Shown in pieces: positions 17,301 through 24,253 of a stretch of 56,137 bases of DNA. The stretch covers positions 1 through 56,137 of the forward strand of contig JABSSQ010000519.1 of the NCBI GenBank assembly GCA_013213905.1. The letters run 5' to 3'. The notes under the pieces are model-generated. The model saw only the letters and a list, made by a program, of their open reading frames with translations, did no database searches and was not told where the DNA came from. Position 1 is the stretch's first letter. Each line of letters starts with the position of its first letter. Source of the DNA: Verrucomicrobiales bacterium. GTDB lineage: Bacteria; Verrucomicrobiota; Verrucomicrobiia; Verrucomicrobiales; DEV007. The translations under genes and the position numbers were made by a program.

Positions 17301-20300
17301 ACCACTCGTCTTTGAGGGCGACTCCCGGTTTCGGAGGCGGGCTGAAACTCGAGGAAGTGGGGGGTGTCACGGCTGGTTTGGCGGGCGCTTTAGGAGCAGC
17401 AGCGGCTCTAGAAACTTTGGGTGCGGCAGGAGTGCCCTTGAGAGTAATTGAGACCGGTTTGGCTTCCTTGAGAGTAAGGTCGGACTGAAAGATGTGATCG
17501 ACCTGGATGTGCCCCCAGCCTCCGGAGCGGTGATCGAAGATTTCGACCCGGGCTTCTTTGCCTTTGAATTCGGCGATGTCCCAGGAAGTCCACGCCATGA
17601 CTTCCTGCTTCTGCTCGTTCTTTTTCGAGAGCCCGGTCGCGGTCCTCGCAGGCTGGTCATCGATGAGCAGGCGGATGCCGGTTTCACCGGGGTGATTGCC
17701 GCCGCCAATGAGAAAGTGCAGATAGTCGCGTTCGAGCTTGAACCCGGGAGAGGTCAGGGTGCCGGTGGGTTTGTCGTTGGGGCGATAGCTGTTGGCGAGA
17801 CCGTTACCGATAAAGGGCTCCAGTCGGTTGCTGCTGTTGTCCCTGGTGATGGGGCCTGATCCGAAAGCATCTCCGGTGGTAATCCACTGGCCGAAGTCGC
17901 TGCCCTCGAAGTCGGCAAGGATGAGATCGGAGGGATCCGCGGGGTGACCTTCCGGTGCTTTGGTCGTGGGTTGCTTTGCTGGTTTGGGTTTCGGTTTTTG
18001 AGTGACCGGGGGGAGCTCTTTCTCCACGGGCACCCATTTGCGATGCTCGGCGATGACGGGCGCGTATTCCGACTGCCCTGCGAGATTGGTCCACTCCCAG
18101 GGATCTTTCTGGTGGTCGTAGAGTTCTTCGGTGCCGTCGCTGTAGCAAATGTAACGCCAGCGATCCGAGCGGACCGCGTGATTGCCTTTGCCCTGAGTCA
18201 TGATGGCGGGTTCGCTCCATTCGGCCTCCGGGTTTTTCAACAGCGGCACGAGGCTGTTTCCGTCGAGGTGGTCGCCCACCTCCAGTCCGGCGAGATCGGC
18301 CAGGGTGGGATAGATGTCGAGCAGGCTGACAGGGCGGTCGATCACGGTGCCGGGTTGGGTGACTCCCCCTTCTTCGCTCCATGAGCTTCGAAGGGCAGGC
18401 GGGACAACGATGATGAAAGGAACGCGGTTGGCTTTCTCCCAGAGGGTGAACTTCACGCAGGCATTCTTGTCGCCGAGGTGGTAGCCGTGATCGGACCAGA
18501 GTACGATGATGGTGTTATCGGCGCGACCGGTCGCGTCGAGTTCGTCGATGAGCCTGCCGACCATTTCGTCGGCGTAGTCGGAGGCGGCCTGATAGCATTG
18601 CACCATTTTCTTGAGACTGCCGGGGCGGTTCTCGGGATCGGGATGGGCGTTGTCGAAAATGAAAGCTTCCTTGCGCGACATTTTCACACCCAGTGGCGGT
18701 ACGTCGTCGAGGTCATCTTCCGGGCGCGGGGGGAGTTCGACGCCATCGAAGGGATAACGCTCGAAGGTTTCGGGCGGTGCCCAGAACGGAAGGTGAGGAC
18801 GAAAGATGCCGGCGGCGAGAAAGAGGGGTTCGCTCTTTTTCGCCGTCTGCATCACGTCGGTGACGTAGTCGACGGTGTATTCGTCAGTCTGCTTCTCGAC
18901 TTCGTGAACACCCCAGTCCCAACTCGCGCTGGCGAGTTGCTTGTGTCCGTCTTCCCGGGTGTAGCCGTTGTAGTTGGATTCGGGCTTGTGGGCATGGAGG
19001 TTGAGTTTTTGAAAAGCCTGGAAAGAGGGATTGTCCTGGCGGTCGGTGCCGGTGCCTCCGTGGTGAAAGATTTTTCCGGCGCCGTCGGTGCGGTAGCCGT
19101 GGTTGCCGAAGAACTGGGGAAGCGTGACCACATCGGGAAGCAGTTGCTTCCAGGGGGAGCCGTTGGAATATACGCCGGAAGTCGTCGGAGCGAGGCCGGT
19201 GAGAATGGCGGTCCGGGAAGGGTTGCAGGCGGGGACGGCGCAGTAGGCGCGGGAGAAAAAGGCGCCGCGTGCAGCAAGGCGTTTCAGGTTGGGCGTCTGG
19301 ATCGGGTTGTCATCGTCGAAGAGCGTGGTCCAGTCGTTCATGTCATCGATGGCGATGAAGAGAATGTCCGGCCGCGAAGCGGCCGCGGTTTTTGGTTTTT
19401 GGTTTTTGATTTTCGGTTTCGGTTTCGGTTTCGGTTGGGCACCTTTCGAGACGGCGTTGCCTCCTCCAGGACTCCCTTCGGGAACGGATGCTCCGGCGGC
19501 GTTGAGGGTTTCTTCAGGGGGGCGTTTCAGGTAGGTTCGAAGGTTAGGAAGGTCGTGTTCGTAGGGGATTCGGGGGCTTGTTGGGCGTTCTAGCAAGCCG
19601 CGAGGGCGGAAGTTTTCGGGTGCCACCACTTCTTCGCCGTGGGCGATGCAGAGTTGGAGCAATTCTTCGGTGAGTTCAGGATGCTCCTGAGCGAGGTTCC
19701 GGGTTTCCCCGATGTCGGCGCTGAGATTGTAGAGTTCCAGCTTGGCGTCCTTGCCGTTGCGGACCAACTTCCAGTCACCACGACGAATGCCCATGTCCTC
19801 GTAGTGGATGACGTGGTGCGGGGATTTGGCACCCGGTTTGCCGAGGAGAACGTCGAGTCCGTCTTTGCCATCTATCTTGCGGTCAGTAGGAACCGTGCCT
19901 CCCACGAGTTTAGCAAGCGAAGGAAGCAGGTCGATTGACATGAGAAACTCATTCGACTCACTCCGGGCAGGAATGGTTCCGGGCCACCAGGCGACGAAGG
20001 GTTCGCGTTGGTGCCCTTCATATTTGGGACCGCCTTTGTTCCCTCTAAGGCCGCCCATGACCTCCTGAGAACCAACTCCACCGTTGTCGGAGGTGAAGAT
20101 TACCAGGGTATTCTCATCGAGTTCGAGCTCGCGCAGCGTGTCAAGAATGCGCCCCACAGAGTCGTCCACTTCCTCCGTTGTGGAGCGGTTTACGACGCCT
20201 TCGGCGCGGTCAAAATGCTGGCGCCTCGCGTAGCGTGGAAAGTGAACATAGGCATGGGGGACATAGCAAAAGAAAGGCTGCGTCGTTCCCGGTTCTTGAT

Positions 20301-20973
20301 TCCTATTGTTTAGTTCTTTGATCCATTCGATGGCTTTGTCGGTGAATGTTTCGGAGAGTAGTGCCTGGTCATGGGCATCGGCGACGTAGGCGACTGGATC
20401 GTTCTGCAGGATGACGGGCAGGGGGGTGTAGGGCTCCTTGGTGATACGGTGCTTGTTGCCATTGCCCGGCCACATGTCATTCGAGTAGGGAATGCCGTAG
20501 TAGTGATCAAAGCCGTTCGCGAGGGGGAGGAATTCGTTCTGGTCGCCCAAGTGCCATTTGCCGAAACAGCCAGTGGCGTAGCCCACTTCTTTGAGCATGT
20601 CCGCGATCGTGACTTCGTCAGGATTGAGCCCCCAGTTCTCTCCGGGGAAATGAACCGTTCCGTCCATCTCGATTCGTCGCGCGTGGGTGCCGGTCAGCAT
20701 GGCGGCGCGAGACGGAGTGCAGGCTGTGTTGGAGGTGTAGTATTGGCGCAGACAGAGGCCTTCTGCCGCCATGCGGTCTAGGTTGGGGGTCTGGTTGGCG
20801 GTGTTACCGAAGGGGCCAATTTCGCCCCATCCCATGTCATCGATGTAGAAGAGCACGATGTTCGGACGGAGAGCGTCCGAAGTTGCTGGTTCTTGGTTCT
20901 TAGCTTTTGGTTCCTGGGCTTTTGTGGAGCACAGGAGAACTAGAGCGGGAAGGAGATGAGTTAGGATTTTCAT
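14377..20973 (-). CDS. Giant fusion: sulfatase - sulfatase - GH32 accessory domain - GH32 - sulfatase (2198 aa)
   Basis: One uninterrupted frame encodes four catalytic domains. A signal peptide (residues 1-19) leads to sulfatase A (about 36-480; C85 in CTPSR, GKWHLG). Sulfatase B (about 530-990) has C583 in CNPSR and GKIFHHG, the pattern of iduronate-2-sulfatase-like enzymes. The GH32 accessory domain (about 1013-1163) has LADFEGSDFGQW to VDHIFQSD. A GH32 domain (about 1210-1690) carries an intact WLNDPNG (nucleophile D1254), RDPR (D1386) and EC (E1434), plus a C-terminal sandwich with RASLELFIND. Sulfatase C (about 1770-2190) has C1813 in CTPSR and GKWHLG. Linkers are Lys/Pro/Ala-rich. All four active sites look complete. 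Such a protein could desulfate and hydrolyse a fructan on one polypeptide. It follows the fructokinase gene by 79 bp. I saw no frameshift or stop. Confidence 0.93.
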   Translation of the reverse strand: MKILTHLLPALVLLCSTKAQEPKAKNQEPATSDALRPNIVLFYIDDMGWGEIGPFGNTANQTPNLDRMAAEGLCLRQYYTSNTACTPSRAAMLTGTHARRIEMDGTVHFPGENWGLNPDEVTIADMLKEVGYATGCFGKWHLGDQNEFLPLANGFDHYYGIPYSNDMWPGNGNKHRITKEPYTPLPVILQNDPVAYVADAHDQALLSETFTDKAIEWIKELNNRNQEPGTTQPFFCYVPHAYVHFPRYARRQHFDRAEGVVNRSTTEEVDDSVGRILDTLRELELDENTLVIFTSDNGGVGSQEVMGGLRGNKGGPKYEGHQREPFVAWWPGTIPARSESNEFLMSIDLLPSLAKLVGGTVPTDRKIDGKDGLDVLLGKPGAKSPHHVIHYEDMGIRRGDWKLVRNGKDAKLELYNLSADIGETRNLAQEHPELTEELLQLCIAHGEEVVAPENFRPRGLLERPTSPRIPYEHDLPNLRTYLKRPPEETLNAAGASVPEGSPGGGNAVSKGAQPKPKPKPKIKNQKPKTAAASRPDILFIAIDDMNDWTTLFDDDNPIQTPNLKRLAARGAFFSRAYCAVPACNPSRTAILTGLAPTTSGVYSNGSPWKQLLPDVVTLPQFFGNHGYRTDGAGKIFHHGGTGTDRQDNPSFQAFQKLNLHAHKPESNYNGYTREDGHKQLASASWDWGVHEVEKQTDEYTVDYVTDVMQTAKKSEPLFLAAGIFRPHLPFWAPPETFERYPFDGVELPPRPEDDLDDVPPLGVKMSRKEAFIFDNAHPDPENRPGSLKKMVQCYQAASDYADEMVGRLIDELDATGRADNTIIVLWSDHGYHLGDKNACVKFTLWEKANRVPFIIVVPPALRSSWSEEGGVTQPGTVIDRPVSLLDIYPTLADLAGLEVGDHLDGNSLVPLLKNPEAEWSEPAIMTQGKGNHAVRSDRWRYICYSDGTEELYDHQKDPWEWTNLAGQSEYAPVIAEHRKWVPVEKELPPVTQKPKPKPAKQPTTKAPEGHPADPSDLILADFEGSDFGQWITTGDAFGSGPITRDNSSNRLEPFIGNGLANSYRPNDKPTGTLTSPGFKLERDYLHFLIGGGNHPGETGIRLLIDDQPARTATGLSKKNEQKQEVMAWTSWDIAEFKGKEARVEIFDHRSGGWGHIQVDHIFQSDLTLKEAKPVSITLKGTPAAPKVSRAAAAPKAPAKPAVTPPTSSSFSPPPKPGVALKDEWSTFPLYDQVGYDQALRPQFHFTSRMGWLNDPNGMVYYDGEWHMLFQHNAKGNPSATKSWGNAVSPDLIYWEQLPHAINPYPKVDGSEGVHAIWSGSAVVDVNNALGKQKGDTKTLFALYSATHDKFFQGGAYSTDKGRTWTKINDGKPVIPHQEGFSKGQRDPRVFYFAPGDFYVTIMMIGGPDRLVRLWKSTNLLDWEIIGDIPNKAAECIDMYAVPVDGDPDNVRWIISDAGAHYEIGEFDGKTWKGYGAVDANDRRLKFDYGDAWYAAQAFNQGPAGRVVHVGWLRAKQPGYRPFLEANMPFNQQMSVPIEITLKTTPDGIEMFRNPVQEIEKLYAITRNLENLSAAKANEELSDLLPELIDLNLKFSPEKDFTLYLRGLKILFDAEAQEFEFTNTARVEGERAAWNKSGPYRDNGLRRIPAPAVDGQVTLRALVDRASLELFINDGAAAASFVVVPDPADRRIAIEGNDDLKIHSLVVHELKSAWGNGVAPVPAEAEVAKTPPPKSIQAAPTKPAPAKAPPTKNLKPVQNPRAPGDQPNVVVIFIDDMGYGDIGPFGSDHPTPNLDRMAAEGLKLTDFYVSSTACTPSRSALLTGCYADRLEMGRSVVFPADERGLNPDEITIADLLKQGGYATGCFGKWHLGDQPEFMPLAQGFDEYQGIPYSNDMWVNGNKKRNYPPLPWIVQNEPVAHIPDAENQARITDAITEAAVEFIIRHQDEPFFAYVPHSAVHSPHMVTPERLEAAGGDVMRALIGEIDHSTGRILNTLRQLGLDENTFVLFTNDNGGAGKTSSGPLRGHKFGPKYEGHMRVATLAWWPGKIPAASVTSEIGATIDLLPSIASIAGLAAPNDRILDGHDISDILLGDRKAKSPHEILFYENGGARRGKWKLIHYPAKKETITELYNLETDLGEENNIAAQHPDIVTELVEALESHVASIAEGIRPAGRIDNPKPLLSSSDDVPTLVEYLNSK
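19369..19436 (+). repeat. Composite repeat at the sulfatase A / sulfatase B junction of the giant protein
   Basis: A 7-bp perfect stem (CGGCCGC / GCGGCCG, loop GAA, 19369-19385) is followed by TTTTTGG heptamers and then TTTCGG hexamers (GGTTTCGGTTTCGGTTTCGG). It encodes PKPKPKPKIKNQKPKTAAA just before RPDILFIAIDD. Confidence 0.75.
20287..20320 (+). repeat. Heptamer-like insert inside sulfatase A of the giant protein
   Basis: The plus strand reads CCCGGTTCTTGATTCCTATT then GTTTAGTTC. It encodes KELNNRNQEPGTTQ immediately before the conserved PFFCYVPHAYVH strand. This is the same loop that carries a heptamer insert in the double sulfatase. Confidence 0.6.
20861..20919 (+). repeat. Composite repeat after the signal peptide of the giant protein
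   Basis: An 8-bp perfect stem (TTCGGACG / CGTCCGAA, loop GAGAG, 20861-20881) is followed by GTTGCTGGTTCTTGGTTCTT and AGCTTTTGGTTCCTGG. It encodes QEPKAKNQEPATSDALRPN at the signal-peptide/sulfatase A junction. Confidence 0.78.
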
Positions 20974-21052
20974 CAGATTGCAGACTGAAGAGGGTTAGGT
21001 GAGTGACTGAACAGATTCGGAGCGCAGTGAAGAGAGACGGAGCGAAGAGAAG

Positions 21053-21910
21053 TCAATTGGGTATGGCGCCGGGGTGGGCGCAGACGGCTGCTGCGGTGTG
21101 GCAGGCTTGTTCAAGGGTGTTTGAAACGGGAAGCCCCTCGAGCCGGCCGAGAGCGAAGGCGGCGGTGAAGGCGTCGCCGGCGCCAACGGTGTCGACTACG
21201 GCGGTAGGAAGGCCGGAGTGTTTGACGGTTTCGGTTGAAGAACGATAAATCGCGCCCTTGGCTCCTTGCGTCATGACCAGCGCTGTGAGCTGGTATTTTT
21301 CGAGAATCGCGAGGAGCGGGTCTGGGGAATTGGTCACGCCACAGGCTGACAAGATTGGGGTGAGCTCCTCATCGCTGAACTTAAGAAGGTCGGCATTTTC
21401 GAGGGATTGCCGAATGATGGAATCGTCAAAGAAAGGAACGCGAAGATTGATGTCGAGGATGCGGGGCGTTGCATGGGACTTGGCGACTTCGAGTCCGTGT
21501 AAAATCGTCTGCTGGGAGAGTTGGCTACGTTGGCAGAGGGTGCCGAAGTAGACGGTGTCTGCCGATTCGATCAGTGCTTCGAGTTCCGGGTTCCAGATGA
21601 TGCTGTCCCAGGCAGCGTTGTCGTGAATCGTGTAAGTTGGCCTGCCCTCGGCATCGGTATCGACACCGACAGTTCCAGTTGCTAGTTCGGCGACTACCTG
21701 CATATAACTGGTTTGAACGCCAAAACTGCTGAGAATCTGGATCGCCTCTTCTCCGCGCGCATCATCACCCACCGCACTGACCATGCTGACCTTTCCTCCG
21801 AGAAGAGCCGCGTGGCAGGCGAAGTTGGCAGGTGCCCCCCCAAAACGGGCACCGTCCGGGAAAAGATCCCAGAGCACTTCGCCAAAAGAAACGAGATGCG
21901 GTTCCCTCAT
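21053..21910 (-). CDS. PfkB-family carbohydrate kinase, probable fructokinase
   Basis: This 285-residue cytoplasmic kinase belongs to the ribokinase/PfkB family, which phosphorylates sugars with ATP. The N-terminal sugar-binding motif GGAPANFACHAALLGG (24-39) is followed by GDDARGEEAI, LDINLR (152-157) and the ATP/catalytic signature DTVGAGDAF with catalytic base D246. The opening VSFGEVLWDLFPDG and GGAPANFA are typical of fructokinases. Fructose is the expected product of the GH32 enzymes next door, so phosphorylation of imported fructose is the likely role. Its ATG overlaps the stop of the sugar transporter by 4 nt, indicating translational coupling. Substrate specificity is inferred from family features and neighbours. 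Confidence 0.88.
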   Translation of the reverse strand: MREPHLVSFGEVLWDLFPDGARFGGAPANFACHAALLGGKVSMVSAVGDDARGEEAIQILSSFGVQTSYMQVVAELATGTVGVDTDAEGRPTYTIHDNAAWDSIIWNPELEALIESADTVYFGTLCQRSQLSQQTILHGLEVAKSHATPRILDINLRVPFFDDSIIRQSLENADLLKFSDEELTPILSACGVTNSPDPLLAILEKYQLTALVMTQGAKGAIYRSSTETVKHSGLPTAVVDTVGAGDAFTAAFALGRLEGLPVSNTLEQACHTAAAVCAHPGAIPN

Positions 21911-23247
21911 CCTTTAGAGACTCCCAGTTCGTGTTCAATGGACTCGAGCGAGCGGCCCTTGGTCTCAGGCACCATCCATTTCACCCAGATGAGTTGAAGC
22001 ACCATCATGAAGGCGAAGAACCCGAAGACGACTGAAGGAGCAAACTTTTCAACCACGGCAGGGAAGAAGAGAGTGAGCAGAGCCGCGAAAACCCAGTGGG
22101 TAGCGCTGCCGATCGACTGCCCGTAGGCACGGAAACGGTTGGGGAAGATTTCAGAAATGAAGACCCAGATGACCGCCCCCTGACCCACGGCGTGAGCAGC
22201 GATGAAAGCGAAAATGCAGATGGGCACGATGCCGAAATTTTCTGTCTTGAAAGCCCAGGAGCAGAGTCCAAGGGAAAGAATGTAACCGAAAGAGCCAATG
22301 AAGAGCAGGGTACGACGGCCCAGTTTGTCGATCAGCCAAAGACCGACGAAAGTGAAAATCAGGTTGGTCACTCCGATACCGACCGATTGGAGAAGGGCTG
22401 CGTTTTCTTCAAGGCCGGTAAGTTCGAAAATACGTGGCGCGAAATAGAGGATCGCGTTGATACCGGAGAGCTGATTGAAAAACGCGATGAGAAAGGCAAG
22501 AGCGATCGGAACTTGGAGGCTGGCAGCTTTTTGACCATCAGGTCTTTCTCGCTCTTCGACGACCTCTTCGATTTCTTTCGCAAGTTTTTCAATTTCATCC
22601 GGAGCTAGGTCAGGATTGACCTCGCTGAGCACTTTGATGCCGGCGTCTTGATCTCCTTCTTTACCAATGAGCCAGCGCGGACTTTCAGGAAGGGTGAGAC
22701 ACATCAGGGAGTAGATGATGGCGGGAATGGCTTCGATTCCGAGCATCCAGCGCCATGCCTGATCCCCGATACCACCGAGCGCGGCATTGGAAGCGAAGGC
22801 GAGGAGAATACCGAAGACGATATTGAACTGAAACATCCCGGCGAGTCGCCCCCGTTTTTCGGGCGGTGCAATTTCCGAGATGAAGAGTGGAGCGGCGACC
22901 GTCGAGATGCCGACCCCGAGACCACCGATGAAACGGGCGATGAGAAACGAAAGAGGATCATTCGCCATGGCTGACCAGATAGCCGAAACGAAGTAGAGCA
23001 AGCCGATCGATAGAAGGGTCTTCTTTCTCCCGAACAGATTGGTTGGGAAGCCACCGATAAGCGAACCGAGGACGGTGCCCCAGAGAGCCGCCGAAATAGC
23101 AAAGCCATGCATGAAGTCGTTCAGGCCCCAAAGCTCCTGGATGGACTGCTCGGCACCCGAAATTACCACGGTATCAAAACCGAAGAGGAATCCCGCCAGA
23201 GCAGCGGTGATGGACCAGAGAATCAGCTTCGGGTTCGAGTTGTTCAT
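21907..23247 (-). CDS. MFS sugar porter, probable fructose transporter
   Basis: A 12-helix major facilitator of the sugar porter family. I chose the ATG at 23247 (MNNSNPKLILWSITAALAGF). The longer frame from 23364 would overlap the start of the divergent regulator and adds a polar, non-conserved extension. Visible family motifs are GRKKTLL after helix 2, RFIGGLGVG, PESPRWLIG before the central loop, GRRTLLFIG, QGAVIWVFISEIFPNRFR and the C-terminal PETKGRSLE. It would import a monosaccharide by proton symport. The overlap with the fructokinase gene and the GH32 genes downstream point to fructose, but xylose or another hexose cannot be ruled out. Confidence 0.9.
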   Translation of the reverse strand: MNNSNPKLILWSITAALAGFLFGFDTVVISGAEQSIQELWGLNDFMHGFAISAALWGTVLGSLIGGFPTNLFGRKKTLLSIGLLYFVSAIWSAMANDPLSFLIARFIGGLGVGISTVAAPLFISEIAPPEKRGRLAGMFQFNIVFGILLAFASNAALGGIGDQAWRWMLGIEAIPAIIYSLMCLTLPESPRWLIGKEGDQDAGIKVLSEVNPDLAPDEIEKLAKEIEEVVEERERPDGQKAASLQVPIALAFLIAFFNQLSGINAILYFAPRIFELTGLEENAALLQSVGIGVTNLIFTFVGLWLIDKLGRRTLLFIGSFGYILSLGLCSWAFKTENFGIVPICIFAFIAAHAVGQGAVIWVFISEIFPNRFRAYGQSIGSATHWVFAALLTLFFPAVVEKFAPSVVFGFFAFMMVLQLIWVKWMVPETKGRSLESIEHELGVSKG

Positions 23248-23336
23248 GGTGCCATGATAGAGAGCGCCGGGGAATTGAAAATGGTTTACCTTCTGTTTGT
23301 TTTGTGACAGATTGTGATTTTGTGTCGAAATTCGTG
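23248..23336. promoter_or_regulatory. Divergent promoter region with TTGTG repeats
   Basis: The 89-bp gap between the divergently transcribed sugar porter and AraC regulator must hold both promoters. The sequence TTGTG occurs three times, at 23302, 23312 and 23320, the first two exactly one helical turn apart. That is consistent with regulator binding but not proof. I could not assign convincing -35/-10 boxes. Confidence 0.45.
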
Positions 23337-24251
23337 ATGAATCAGGGTACTGAAAAGAAGGCAATTATGGGAGTGGAAGCTCCATATTTTCTGATGTGGA
23401 GGCCGCTAGAGCCCGATCTGGAGCGAGACTGGGAGCGGCAGTGGTTTGGTCACGAATTGAATACTGAGGCCGTTTTTAATATCAGAGGGATCGGGATTCG
23501 GGAACCGATGTTCAACGCCAATGTGAATCGCCCGGCGGGCACAGGTGACTGGCTCATGATGCTGTTTCATGAGGCGGCCCGGCTTGATTCAGAGAGAGTT
23601 GATGCATCGGTAGATCCCATGACCCTTGTGATTTGGGAGCCAGGGGTGCCACAATTTTACAGCTGGGTAAAAGCTGCAGGGCAAGAGCCCCATTCATGGA
23701 TGCATGTCGAAGGAACGTCAGTGTTGCGCCTGATCAGGACTTTGGGTTTGCCCCGGAATGTGCCGTTTGTTCTGCCGGATGCTTCGGTGATGGATGGCGC
23801 TCTAGCGCTGATGCTTGAAGAGATGCGGGAGGATCACCCTGACAAAGTAATCTTGCAGAACCTGTTCGAGAATTGGGCTCGGGGTGTTCGCCGGCAGACA
23901 CAGCCTGTAGAATCAGCCAGGAATGTATCTCCGGCCTTGCTTCGCATTCGTCGCTATCTTGACTCTGATTTTCGGAGAATTCCTCCTTTGGATGAATTGG
24001 CGGAAATGGCCGCGATGTCGCGAAGTCATCTCTGTCATCAGTTCAAGGAATGCTATGGCTCTTCGATCAGTGAGTATGTGATTCGGAAGCGAATGGCCGC
24101 GGCGCAACGATTGCTCTACGATCTCGAATTGAGGCCCGGGGATATTGCGGAGGCAGTGGGGTATCCTGACATTTATCAATTTTCGAAGCAGTTCAAAAAA
24201 TCGTTTGGCATCAGTCCAACTCGCTACCGACGCGAGCAGGTTCAATCGTAG
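23337..24251 (+). CDS. AraC-family transcriptional regulator of the sugar locus
   Basis: The C-terminal third (about residues 200-300) is an AraC-type double helix-turn-helix: RIRRYLDSDFRRIPPLDELA, MSRSHLCHQFKECYG, then the second helix set GDIAEAVGYPDIYQFSKQFK ending in FGISPTRYRRE. The N-terminal part probably senses a ligand but shows no clear motif. I chose the ATG at 23337 (MNQGTEKKAIMGVEAP); a GTG at 23304 also opens the frame but would lie inside the putative operator. The gene is transcribed away from the sugar porter, the usual layout for a local regulator. Its stop lies 2 bp from the convergent porin stop. Confidence 0.88.
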   Translation: MNQGTEKKAIMGVEAPYFLMWRPLEPDLERDWERQWFGHELNTEAVFNIRGIGIREPMFNANVNRPAGTGDWLMMLFHEAARLDSERVDASVDPMTLVIWEPGVPQFYSWVKAAGQEPHSWMHVEGTSVLRLIRTLGLPRNVPFVLPDASVMDGALALMLEEMREDHPDKVILQNLFENWARGVRRQTQPVESARNVSPALLRIRRYLDSDFRRIPPLDELAEMAAMSRSHLCHQFKECYGSSISEYVIRKRMAAAQRLLYDLELRPGDIAEAVGYPDIYQFSKQFKKSFGISPTRYRREQVQS

Positions 24252-24253
24252 TG

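Noticed and set aside
18478-19593. A 371-codon plus-strand frame inside the giant sulfatase/GH32 gene
   Set aside because: It is an antisense shadow. Its end FWFLVFDFRFRFRFRLG is only the reverse reading of the heptamer/hexamer repeat.
14377-20973. Possibility that the 2198-aa frame is an assembly artefact joining separate genes
   Set aside because: Junctions have distinct linkers, no long identical segments flank them, and the frame is continuous over 6.6 kb. Reads would still be the decisive test.
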